Positions 27,064 to 37,141 of a stretch of 64,000 bases of DNA are shown here, piece by piece. This DNA is from Fibrobacter sp. UWH4 (GTDB lineage Bacteria; Fibrobacterota; Fibrobacteria; Fibrobacterales; Fibrobacteraceae). The notes beneath the pieces are model-generated. The model was not told where the DNA came from and ran no database searches. It was given only the letters and a program-made list of their open reading frames with translations. Within the stretch, counting starts at the first letter, position 1; every line of letters starts with the position of its first letter. The translations under genes and the position numbers were made by a program. The stretch is taken from NCBI RefSeq assembly GCF_900142475.1, contig NZ_FRAY01000003.1:248001-312000 (forward strand). The letters are read 5' to 3'.

Positions 27064-27121
27064 CTGCTTACGCAGTGCCGATAATAGTCAGGGCTGCCCT
27101 TGCCAAATGGTAAATAAAAAC

Positions 27122-27150
27122 GCAGAGCACACGGTAAACGTGTACTCTGC
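27122..27150 (-). terminator. Terminator between lptE and the Nudix gene
   Basis: GCAGAG+ACACG pairs with CGTGT+CTCTGC (one mismatch) and is followed on the minus strand by TTTTTA. The convergent gap 27064-27329 otherwise holds only AT-rich sequence. Confidence 0.65.
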
Positions 27151-27329
27151 TAGGGGTTGGTTTGGAGTAACCAATAAGATAGAAAATAAAATCTTAATTG
27201 GAATAAACTTTTTTGTAAAAAATACAAAAATATTTACACTTATTTAGTTATTGTTGTTGAAATTGCACTGAAAAGCGCAATTTAATTCCTTGTCTTTTAC
27301 ACGAATCGCAATGCAGAGTGTGAGAAACA

Positions 27330-27830
27330 TCACTTGCAAAAATGTTTTAAAAAACTTTCAAGGATGACTGGCTCATCGTTCAGCAGGGCTTGGGTGAGCG
27401 AATTTCCTTTGTATGTAAGTTTGAGCGAGAAAAATGGTTCGCCACGTTCGAGAAGCGCCAGGAATATTAAGTCGCCATCCCAGTGGGGGAGTTTGGCCAC
27501 ATCTTCCTTGGGAATCCATTCGAGCGTGCCTTCGTCGCATTCCTTGAGGGTGCCAGTGAATTCTGTCGCCGTGAACAGGTGCATGAATTCGGTTTGGTCC
27601 ATGCCGTCGCTAATGAAGGTGACTATCCCTCTGTACTTCGGGCGAATCAGCGTGAGGCCTGTTTCTTCGAGAGCCTCGCGCTTGATGCAGTCCTCGGGAG
27701 ATTCCCATTCCTCGAACTTGCCGCCAATGCCGATCCACTTGTCCTTGTTGATATCATTCTTTTTCTTGACGCGGTGGAGCAGCAAGTACTTGCCGTCTTG
27801 TTCGATGTAGCAGAGAGTTGTGTTGAGCAT
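27330..27830 (-). CDS. Nudix hydrolase (MutT/8-oxo-dGTP diphosphatase type)
   Basis: 166 residues. The Nudix box is complete: GGKFEEWESPEDCIKREALEETG (written here only in its key parts: GG, E, REALEETG), at about 37-59. It begins MLNTTLCYIEQDGKYLLLHRVKK, typical of bacterial MutT/YtkD-type 8-oxo-(d)GTP diphosphatases that cleanse oxidised nucleotides. Downstream of leuB but separated by a strong terminator and by a GAATTC-repeat cluster that touches its start codon, so it probably has its own promoter there. Confidence 0.88.
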   Translation of the reverse strand: MLNTTLCYIEQDGKYLLLHRVKKKNDINKDKWIGIGGKFEEWESPEDCIKREALEETGLTLIRPKYRGIVTFISDGMDQTEFMHLFTATEFTGTLKECDEGTLEWIPKEDVAKLPHWDGDLIFLALLERGEPFFSLKLTYKGNSLTQALLNDEPVILESFLKHFCK

Positions 27831-27833
27831 AGA

Positions 27834-27867
27834 TAATTCGGAGTTCGGAATTCAGAGTTCGGAGTTG
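27834..27867. repeat. GAATTC-type degenerate repeat 4 bp before the Nudix start
   Basis: AATTCGG-AGTTCGG-AATTCAG-AGTTCGG-AGTT, five units of 7 bp occupying the expected 5' leader of the Nudix gene. Confidence 0.65.
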
Positions 27868-27885
27868 ATAACCACACTTCGTTCA

Positions 27886-27910
27886 CAAAAAGACCCCCGC
27901 AAGGCGGGGG
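27886..27910 (-). terminator. leuB terminator
   Basis: CCCCCGC-AAG-GCGGGGG with a TCTTTTTG tail on the minus strand. Confidence 0.9.
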
Positions 27911-27938
27911 AACTCTTGTGAGAAAAGTTGAGGTCTTA

Positions 27939-29042
<1,104 letters not shown>

Positions 29043-29100
29043 TTAAAATTTGAACGGCGTAAAAATAGTAAATTGTGGGGTAGTTGTTTGGAAGTTGAAT

Positions 29101-30381
29101 ATGAACATTTATAAAATTAGAATGCGTGCTGCGGTTGTGGCGAGCTGTATTTCCCTTAGTTTGGCAGGACATAGTATGGCAGGAACTCCTATAAATACCG
29201 TGCCCTGGAACGGCCATGTCGGGGCAGTAAGTTTTACTTTTGACGATGCTCTTGCAAATCAGCCGCAGAACTTGAAGCCGATGCTGGATGATTTACCGGA
29301 TGTCCACGTGACGTTCTTTCTAACGGACATGGGAAATGGCCTGAAGCAGAATGCCGCGGGTTTTGCTGCGCTTGCAAAGGCGGGTAACGAAATTGGAAAC
29401 CATACCAAGACGCATGCGCACTTGACTGGAGTCGGCAGTGATAGCGAACTTGAAGAAGAAATCGTCAAGTTTGCGGAAACGATTGAAAGTACGCTTGCGG
29501 AGCAGGGGGCAGATGTGAAGGTGACGTCGCTTGCGACACCCTTCTGCGAGAATAACGCCAAAATTAAGGATGTAATTGCCAAACGGCACTTTATCAATCG
29601 TGATTGTGGGTGGCATGGACGCAACGATTGGGATACGGAGCCGGATTGGATGAGTCTTCAGGCAAAAATCTGGACGCGCTCGGGTGCGACTGTTACCGAA
29701 ATGCTTTCGGCGCTTGATACGGCTGCCTATATTGGAAATTTCGAAGGGGCTAACCCCTGGGATGTTCAGGTGAAGGATGGATCTTGGCTCGTTGTGCTGA
29801 ATCACGGAGTCACGGATGATGCGGGGGATGACTACGCCATTAATCCATCGGACATTAAGAAAATATTTGAACATGCCGTCGAAAATAAATTGTGGGTTGC
29901 TCCGTTTGGGACGGTCGGTGCTTACCATCGTGCGCACTTTGTTGTCGATGCCGCGACTTCAAACGCTACCGATGATGGTTTTACAGTGACTTGGGAAATT
30001 CCGAATGAACATATGCCGAAAAGTGTTCCGCTGCGCGTGAAAATCGATACGCAGAGTGTTGACGAGAATGCCGTCGTGGAACAAGCTGGCAAGAAGATTG
30101 TACCCGAAAGCGACGGTTCATACATTATTGAATTTATGGCGAAAGAACTCAAGGTGCGAAAGCCTAACGCGGACGATGTTCTAGATGATTCCCAAAGCAC
30201 TCTCCACAAGACGACTTTTGCAAATCCTGCCTATACGAAATATACAGTGTTCGATTTGAATGGCGTTCGACTCGGAGGAACCAATGGCTGGATTATTCCT
30301 GCCTCTTATCCCAAGGGGAGCTACATTATTCGCGCCGAAGCGGGCGACTTACCTGCAGTGACAAGAATCGTGAATAAATAG
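29101..30381 (+). CDS. Secreted polysaccharide deacetylase (CE4/NodB) with T9SS-like tail
   Basis: About 426 residues. Signal peptide after MNIYKIRMRAAVVASCISLSLAG; NodB domain (about 40-260) with the metal/catalytic motif FTFDDA and the His pair in NHTKTHAHL, plus LATPFCENN. A beta-sandwich region (about 285-375) and a tail resembling a sorting domain (YTVFDLNGVRLGG...GSYIIRAEAGD) follow. Likely deacetylates acetylated xylan or chitin-like polymers outside the cell. ATG 29101 is chosen over 29050 because it puts the basic n-region directly before the hydrophobic core. Divergent from leuB. Confidence 0.85.
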   Translation: MNIYKIRMRAAVVASCISLSLAGHSMAGTPINTVPWNGHVGAVSFTFDDALANQPQNLKPMLDDLPDVHVTFFLTDMGNGLKQNAAGFAALAKAGNEIGNHTKTHAHLTGVGSDSELEEEIVKFAETIESTLAEQGADVKVTSLATPFCENNAKIKDVIAKRHFINRDCGWHGRNDWDTEPDWMSLQAKIWTRSGATVTEMLSALDTAAYIGNFEGANPWDVQVKDGSWLVVLNHGVTDDAGDDYAINPSDIKKIFEHAVENKLWVAPFGTVGAYHRAHFVVDAATSNATDDGFTVTWEIPNEHMPKSVPLRVKIDTQSVDENAVVEQAGKKIVPESDGSYIIEFMAKELKVRKPNADDVLDDSQSTLHKTTFANPAYTKYTVFDLNGVRLGGTNGWIIPASYPKGSYIIRAEAGDLPAVTRIVNK

Positions 30382-30396
30382 GTGAAATTTCATTCG

Positions 30397-30424
30397 CAAA
30401 AAAGGAGCCGTTAGGCTCCTTTTC
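30397..30424. terminator. Bidirectional terminator between convergent genes
   Basis: AAAAGGAGCC-GTTA-GGCTCCTTTT, symmetric, between the deacetylase gene and the Cys-rich lipoprotein gene. Confidence 0.85.
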
Positions 30425-30456
30425 AATTTATTGGTGGGACGATTCTGATTGTTGTC

Positions 30457-32244
30457 TTAATCGTCGTTTTCGTTGCCCGAGGGCTTAGCGCAGCGGTCTC
30501 TCGACCAGTTGGTCTGCTTGAAGCAGGCGCTTCTGGTGTAGCAACATCCGTTGGCGTTGTTTGCTGTTATTTCGCAATTACAAGCGATGCCGTCTCCATT
30601 GCCGTCGTCATCGACAAGGTCTCCGTTGAAGCAGACAACCATGAATCCGCCGGTGTGGTAATCCTTGTTAATGCAAGTCTGCAGGGAGTTGTGGCATTTG
30701 CCGAAGTTGGTTCCCAGGGCGTTGCACGATACGCGGCGCGTCTCGTTAGTAAGGTCGAATTCAAAATCTTCCACGCGTTCTTCAGGAGCGGAGACTGGTT
30801 TGTGATTCGTCCAGTTGTAGCCGTGAACTTCTTTCGCTGCCATCTTTTTACTAGGAATCAGATCCTTCCATTTCTGTTTCGTCTCGAAACTCCTAAACGG
30901 CGGGTAGTCGGGGTCTTCATTGGCAAGGATTTTCTTGCAACGTTCCTCGTCGTAGCAAGGATTTGGATTGGAAGGCGCTCCGCCCATTGGCTCACCCCAG
31001 CAAGGATCACAATTAGAACATTGGTCTATGTCGCATTCGTTCTCCATCTTCTGTGGATCGGTGCCTTCTCTACAAGCGACGGGGCATTGGTAATACTCCT
31101 TGTCGAGCGGGTCGAACTTGTTATGGAGCCGTTCCCATTGCCCGTCGACGCACCTGTACATGATGGCGTTGTTGTTGATGTCGTTGTCGCACCTCAGTTC
31201 GCCGTTCAGGCACTCGCCGCAGATGGCCTTGTCGGTACGGCACGACTTGTTGCCGCATATGGAAACGGCCTTCTTGGCTTCGCCGGCGACGCACTCGTAG
31301 ACGGTTCCCTTTCCTTCGTCATCGTTGGTGCATGTGTGTTCGTAGTTCGTGCACTCGCCGCAACCGTTGTCGCGCGGGTCACAGGATTTTCCGTCACAAC
31401 TTTCAGTTACTTTCTTGCCCTTTTCGCAGCGGGTGACCGTCGCCTTGAAGTTTTTGTCCTCGGTACAGGTCTGCACGTCGTTGAGGCATTCGCCGCAGTC
31501 CGTGCCCTTTTCGTTGCAAGAGACCGTGCCGCACGAGCGGTTCACGACGATTCCCTTCATGCATTCCTTGACAATGCCGATGCTTGCAGGGCTGTCGGAG
31601 CATGTACTCTTGTAGCTGTCGTCGCACTCGATTTCAACAGCGTCCTTGTTCGCACATTCCTTGCTCTTGGTGTTGCAGAGAACGCCTTCGTCGCAGGAGA
31701 CTTCGTCGCAGACGCAAATTCCATCCTTTGCCGTACCGCCAGATGCCTTGCACAAGTCGGCGAATGTGGTCGCGGTCGAGGAAGAACTGGCGGTGGAGTC
31801 TATGTCAGTTGGTTTGCTCTGGTTGCCGCAGATGCCCGTGATGGTGTTGCAGACCGCACCGACATCGCAGAGCTCGTTTTTACAGGAGCAGGCACCGTCT
31901 TTTACCTTGCCGCCGGAAGCCTTGCACAATTCGGTAAATTTATCGAGTTCCGCCTTGGTCATGGACGAGGAACTGGCGACACTGCTGGGAGATTTTGCGG
32001 AACTTAAAGAATCGCTCTTGGGGACGGGGGTCCAGCTTTGGTTGTCGCAGTAGTACTCCGCGTCCTGCTCCTTGGCGTAAACGGTGTCGCCCTGGTTGAT
32101 ATCGTTGCAGCTACCGAGTTCGTAGATGGAGTTGACCTCGGTGATTATTTTGCGGCTGGAGGAATCGTCGTCGCCACAGGCATCTAGCGTTAATGCGATG
32201 CCAAAAACGGCTACAATTTCAAAAAGAAAAACGGCTTTGTTCAT
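30457..32244 (-). CDS. Large Cys-rich repeat lipoprotein
   Basis: 595 residues. Lipobox LDAC (Cys23), then about 60 cysteines in repeated units. One repeat type (FTELCKASGGKVKDGACSC / FADLCKASGGTAKDGICVC, each followed by a CNT...C piece) occurs twice, separated by Ser-rich linkers; a second type (CGECLNDVQTCTEDKN, CGECTNYEHTCTNDDEG, CGECLNGELRCDNDIN) occurs three to four times. EGF-like or disulfide-ladder folding is likely. An exported surface lipoprotein of unknown function, perhaps adhesion or cell-wall contact. Transcribed alone from a promoter in 32245-32359. Confidence 0.75.
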   Translation of the reverse strand: MNKAVFLFEIVAVFGIALTLDACGDDDSSSRKIITEVNSIYELGSCNDINQGDTVYAKEQDAEYYCDNQSWTPVPKSDSLSSAKSPSSVASSSSMTKAELDKFTELCKASGGKVKDGACSCKNELCDVGAVCNTITGICGNQSKPTDIDSTASSSSTATTFADLCKASGGTAKDGICVCDEVSCDEGVLCNTKSKECANKDAVEIECDDSYKSTCSDSPASIGIVKECMKGIVVNRSCGTVSCNEKGTDCGECLNDVQTCTEDKNFKATVTRCEKGKKVTESCDGKSCDPRDNGCGECTNYEHTCTNDDEGKGTVYECVAGEAKKAVSICGNKSCRTDKAICGECLNGELRCDNDINNNAIMYRCVDGQWERLHNKFDPLDKEYYQCPVACREGTDPQKMENECDIDQCSNCDPCWGEPMGGAPSNPNPCYDEERCKKILANEDPDYPPFRSFETKQKWKDLIPSKKMAAKEVHGYNWTNHKPVSAPEERVEDFEFDLTNETRRVSCNALGTNFGKCHNSLQTCINKDYHTGGFMVVCFNGDLVDDDGNGDGIACNCEITANNANGCCYTRSACFKQTNWSRDRCAKPSGNENDD

Positions 32245-32359
32245 AAATACTCCGTTAGTTTTGTAGTCTTAATGATAGAAATTTTTAAGATAAAAATATT
32301 GTCTTCTTTTCGAAAAGCGGCTTTCAGGTCTAACCTGTTTTTTTGGCTATTTTAAGCCC

Positions 32360-33102
32360 ATGCTTTCTTTTGTTTCTCCCGAACTTCAAAATTGCGAGCG
32401 GTCGTTAAGGCTGTGGCAGAATCGGGTTACGCCGGTAGTGACGCGAATTTTGCAAACATTTATCTTCTGCGGAAAACTGCCGAAGGCCTCGCGACGCTCG
32501 CGGGTAGCCAGTACCGCAAAAAGCGCAACCACATTTCGCGATTCAACCGCACTTATGCAAACTATGAACTGCGTGAAATTACGGGTGTAAACATCGCCGA
32601 TGCCCTCGACGTGGAAAATCGCTGGCTGAAAGGCGATCCTGCAGATAATGCTGGCGATGCAAATGAGAATGCGGGTGCCGCCCCGAGAGAATCGAGTGTC
32701 GAACTGCCCTGTGACTGCGCCGAAGCCGCCTGGGTCGAACGCTCCGAAGACGAAAAATCACGCATGGCGGAATACTGCGCCATCGTGGAAGCGCTGGAAA
32801 ACTTCGACGCTCTCCAGATGCGGGGCGCAGTCCTGTACGTAGAAGGCAAACCCGTCGGCATGACGATGGCTTCTGAGACTGCTCCCGGCGCATGGGACAT
32901 CCATTTCGAGAAAGTCATCGGAGAATACGCGGACAATGGCGGTTATGCGATTATAAACAAACTATTCGTCGAAAAACTCTGGGCTACGGGAGTTCATTTG
33001 ATAAACCGCGAAGAGGACATCAACATCGAAGGCCTCCGCAAGGCGAACTTTCATATTACCCGCAGACTATATTAGACAAGTCCCACATCGTCATTCTAGA
33101 GG
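32360..33102 (+). pseudogene. Decayed copy of the DUF2156 gene
   Basis: Compared with the intact paralogue at 34861-35850, this copy has: a 1-nt loss near 32392 (after PELQN) that shifts the N-terminus out of frame; an in-frame deletion of about 95 codons (LLR is joined directly to AEGLATL); and a 1-nt loss near 33046 (GLRKA) after which the frame stops at LY. The former TGA stop also reads CGA, so the restored frame runs on into the next pseudogene. Most of the rest, including RKKRNHISRFNRTYANYE and INKLFVEKLWATGVHLINRE, is still recognisable. DUF2156 is related to the C-terminal domain of phosphatidylglycerol lysyltransferases. Confidence 0.85.
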
Positions 33103-33126
33103 GGCGAAGTCCCGATAGAATCCATA
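33090..33126. repeat. TCATTCTGGAG...GAATCCA palindromic repeat (decayed module copy)
   Basis: GTCATTCTAGAGGGG, a hairpin core GCGAAGT, then CCCGATAGAATCCATA. The same family occurs at 35833, 43126, 49761 and, inverted, in the signal peptide at 51436-51470. Confidence 0.75.
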
Positions 33127-33157
33127 CATCCTATGCCTTAATGTGTGAAGAAATTTT

Positions 33158-33626
33158 ATGCTTTCCTCTATCCTATCATACCTGCAAGTTCTGCTGTTCC
33201 TTCCGTCGGCAGAGCCTCTGGGAAACGCCGCTGTTCCCGCCCGAAGTCGTTGAAAAACTCAGCAAGCCTAACGAATACGGCGTGGTGGGGGAGTTCCGCG
33301 ACGGCCAAATCGTCCTTGGCGGCTACAAAACCGCCGACCCCGAAGAAGAAGTTCCCTGCACCTTCCTGGACCCGCAAAAAGGTTGCATCCTGAAGCCCGA
33401 AGACAAGCCCTTCGACTGCTCCATCTGGCCACTCCGCATCATGAATAAAGACGGCGAACTCGTCATCGCGCTTACGCCCACATGCCCGAGCATCGGCGCA
33501 GTTCCGAGCCAAATTCTCAACGAACTTGTAAAAACTGGCCTCGGCGAAAAGATTCTTGAATATGCAAAAAAGCATCCTTACATCATAAAGGAATATCGGG
33601 CCGGTTTCCCGATTATTTATCTTTAG
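33158..33626 (+). pseudogene. Decayed copy of the YkgJ-like Cys-cluster protein gene
   Basis: Against the intact paralogue at 35884-36360 this copy lacks 14 nt directly after MLSSILS, which removes the first cysteines (QCAAC) and shifts the frame. From TCKFCCSFRRQSLWETPLF onward the protein is about 95 percent alike and stays open to the end (GFPIIYL). The downstream frame is only open from within the decayed DUF2156 copy, so no proper start remains. It ends 4 nt before the GTG of tgt. Confidence 0.85.
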
Positions 33627-34772
<1,146 letters not shown>

Positions 34773-34860
34773 AACCGTTTTGAAATGGCTGTTTACGGTT
34801 GTATTTGCAAGGTGTAAAAAAATTATTCCTTGCGACAAGAAAAATTGTATTTTCTGAAAG

Positions 34861-35850
34861 ATGATAAACTTTAAGAGTCCAGAAATTTCTGATTGGGCTG
34901 CGGCGGCAAAGGCCGTGGCCGATTCGGGTTATACCGGCAGTGACGCGAGCTTCGCGAATATCTATCTACTGCGCCAAAAGTACGGAACGCAAATCGCTTT
35001 GCAAGAGGGGTTCCTCTTCCGCTATTACAACGGGCAAGGGAGCCGCAGGGGCTATGCCTTTCCGCTAGGAGAGGGCGATGCGGAGGCGGCGCTCGCACTT
35101 ATTGTCGAAGATGCCCGCGAATCGGGCCGTCCGCTGGAATTCTGCCTGGTAGACGAGCCTCGGGCACAGATTTTGCGGGAGTATTTTAAGACAGTCGGGG
35201 CGAACGGCGCAAAATCCGCCCTTCATTTTACAGAAAATCGCGGCGACAGCGACTACATCTATTCTGCCGAAAGTCTTGCCACTTTGACCGGAAACCTGTA
35301 CAAGAAAAAGCGCAACCACGTTTCCCGATTTAACAGGACTTATTCGGACTACGAAATCCGCCCGCTTACGCCGGAGAATTTTGCCGACGCGCTCATGGTC
35401 GAAAAGAGTTGGCTCAATATCGAAACCTTGGGAGAATCCAGCAATACTGATTGCGAATGCCGCGAAGCCGCCTGGGCAGAACGCTCCGAAGATGAAAAAT
35501 CCAAATTCTCGGAATACTGCGCCATCCGCGAGGCTCTTGAACACTTTGATGCTCTCGGCATGAAAGGGGCGGTGCTCTATATTGGAGGAATTCCGGCCGG
35601 CATGACGATGGCTTCAGAAATTTTGCCCGGCGTCTGGGACACGCATTTTGAAAAGGTCATTGATGAATACGCCGTGAATGGCGGATATGCGATCATAAAC
35701 AAACTATTTGCCGAAAAACTCTGGGCTACGGGAGCTCATTTGATCAACCGCGAAGAGGATGTCAACATCGAAGGACTCCGCAAGGCCAAACTCTCGTACT
35801 ACCCGCAAACTATATTAGACAAGTCCCACATCGTCATTCTGGAGGGGTGA
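34861..35850 (+). CDS. DUF2156 protein (LPG-synthase C-terminal-like)
   Basis: 329 residues, intact copy. The domain resembles the GNAT-like C-terminal part of phosphatidylglycerol lysyltransferase: FANIYLLRQKYGTQIALQEGF, FTENRGDSDYIYSAESLATLTG, KKKRNHVSRFNRTYSDYE and GGYAIINKLFAEKLWATGAHLINRE. It has no membrane domain, so it is a cytoplasmic acyl/aminoacyl-transferase-like protein of unknown substrate. The last residues (HIVILEG, TGA) lie in a copy of a dispersed palindromic repeat. The YkgJ-like gene starts 33 nt later, and the same pair is duplicated upstream of tgt. Confidence 0.85.
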   Translation: MINFKSPEISDWAAAAKAVADSGYTGSDASFANIYLLRQKYGTQIALQEGFLFRYYNGQGSRRGYAFPLGEGDAEAALALIVEDARESGRPLEFCLVDEPRAQILREYFKTVGANGAKSALHFTENRGDSDYIYSAESLATLTGNLYKKKRNHVSRFNRTYSDYEIRPLTPENFADALMVEKSWLNIETLGESSNTDCECREAAWAERSEDEKSKFSEYCAIREALEHFDALGMKGAVLYIGGIPAGMTMASEILPGVWDTHFEKVIDEYAVNGGYAIINKLFAEKLWATGAHLINREEDVNIEGLRKAKLSYYPQTILDKSHIVILEG

Positions 35851-35868
35851 AACCCCGATAGAATCCAT
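35833..35868. repeat. TCATTCTGGAG...GAATCCA palindromic repeat overlapping a stop codon
   Basis: GTCATTCTGGAGGGG-TGAAA-CCCCGATAGAATCCATA. The GGGG/CCCC stem contains the TGA stop of the DUF2156 gene, and the repeat supplies its last codons. Confidence 0.75.
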
Positions 35869-35883
35869 AACATTTAAAGACAA

Positions 35884-36360
35884 ATGCTATCCTCCATCCT
35901 CTCCAAAAGTCAATGCGCCGCCTGCAAGTTCTGCTGCTCTTTCCGCAGGCAGAGCCTCTGGGAAACCCCGCTGTTCCCGCCCGAAGTCGTTGAAAAACTC
36001 AGCAAGCCCAACGAATACGGCGTGGTGGGGGAGTTCCGCGACGGTCAAGTTATTCTTGGCGGCTACAAAACCGCCGACCCCGAAGAAGAAGTTCCCTGCA
36101 CCTTCCTGGATCCGCAAAAAGGTTGCATCCTGAAGCCCGAAGACAAGCCATTCGACTGTTCCATCTGGCCGCTCCGCATTATGGACAAAGATGGTGAACT
36201 CGTCATCGCCCTCACGCCCACCTGCCCAAGCATCGGCGCGGTTCCAAGCCAAGTTCTCACCGAACTCGTAAAATCTGGTCTCGGCGATAAAATTTTTGAA
36301 TACGCCAAGACGCATCCGGAAATCATCAAGGAATATCGTGAAGGCTTTCCGATAATTTAA
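35884..36360 (+). CDS. YkgJ-like zinc/iron-chelating Cys-cluster protein
   Basis: 158 residues, intact copy. The N-terminal cluster CAACKFCC (about 11-18) and later cysteines in CTFLDPQKGCILKPEDKPFDCSIWPL fit the YkgJ/UPF0153 family, whose members are predicted to bind a metal through eight or so cysteines. Biochemical function is not established. It lies 33 nt after the DUF2156 gene, and the pairing is repeated in the decayed module upstream of tgt, suggesting the two proteins work together. Confidence 0.8.
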   Translation: MLSSILSKSQCAACKFCCSFRRQSLWETPLFPPEVVEKLSKPNEYGVVGEFRDGQVILGGYKTADPEEEVPCTFLDPQKGCILKPEDKPFDCSIWPLRIMDKDGELVIALTPTCPSIGAVPSQVLTELVKSGLGDKIFEYAKTHPEIIKEYREGFPII

Positions 36361-36381
36361 TCCGATTGCGTTTTCACGCCT

Positions 36382-36966
36382 TTAATGCGAACCAAGTGAC
36401 AAGGCAATCTTCTTGCACTTGGCAATTTCTTTGGGCGTAAGGCCATTTTGCTTATGGGTTCCGCCTTTTTGAATCACACCTGCAATCTTGAATCCACTCC
36501 AGCAAAGGATTTCCTTGAGGGCGCGAACGGTGCCGGCCGACTGCTTGAAAATCAGGTTGAATGGCCACTGGGTAGTGCATGTCGTCACAATGACAGCCTT
36601 CTTTCCCTTTAACAGTGGAATCGGGTAATCACGCTCGCTGTGGTCCATCATGCCGTAAACCCAGCGGTCGAAAAGCATTTTGAGTTGCCCGGTCATGTTG
36701 CCCCAATAGCAAGGCGAACCGACCACTAGACCGTCGCATTCTTGCACCAGGCGCAGAATCCGCTTCGCATCGTCCTCCGGCATCACGCAATCGTGAGCGC
36801 TACGGCATTTCATGCAGCCAATACACGGACGAAATTCCAATTTGCAGACATCAATGATTGTTACCTCGGTGCCTTTTTCAAACAGGGTATCACCTATGAT
36901 ATTTAACATCTGGCTGATGTTTCCGTCTTTGCGCGGGCTCGCATTCAAAATGACCACTTTTCTCAT
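36382..36966 (-). CDS. Flavodoxin-like NAD(P)H-dependent FMN reductase
   Basis: 194 residues from ATG 36966 (MRKVVILNASPRKDGNIS, the FMN-phosphate loop). CKLEFRPCIGCMKCRSAHDC carries the CxxCxxC-type motif of iron-sulfur flavoprotein-like reductases, followed by DGLVVGSPCYWGNMTGQLK (flavin ring contact). Probably reduces FMN or quinone/nitro compounds. Convergent with the YkgJ-like gene. Short pieces of both its 3' end and its 5' leader recur, joined together, in the remnant at 38518-38795. Confidence 0.85.
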   Translation of the reverse strand: MRKVVILNASPRKDGNISQMLNIIGDTLFEKGTEVTIIDVCKLEFRPCIGCMKCRSAHDCVMPEDDAKRILRLVQECDGLVVGSPCYWGNMTGQLKMLFDRWVYGMMDHSERDYPIPLLKGKKAVIVTTCTTQWPFNLIFKQSAGTVRALKEILCWSGFKIAGVIQKGGTHKQNGLTPKEIAKCKKIALSLGSH

Positions 36967-37141
36967 TGTGTCTCCATCCAAAAGAAACGTTCTTCTATAA
37001 AACTTTCTCCTGTTAAACACCCCAGAATCTAGAAAATGTTACTTTTGAACCAAGACGTCGTTTTTTGTCCGAATTTGGCGATTTTGTATTTCGTGAAAAT
37101 TTTGACTCAATTATAAGTTATATTTAGATTGAAAATAACTG

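Noticed and set aside
32892-33626. Single 244-residue protein joining DUF2156 and YkgJ parts
   Set aside because: The frame is created by the 1-nt loss and lost stop in the decayed module; the first 50 residues are out of frame relative to the intact copy.
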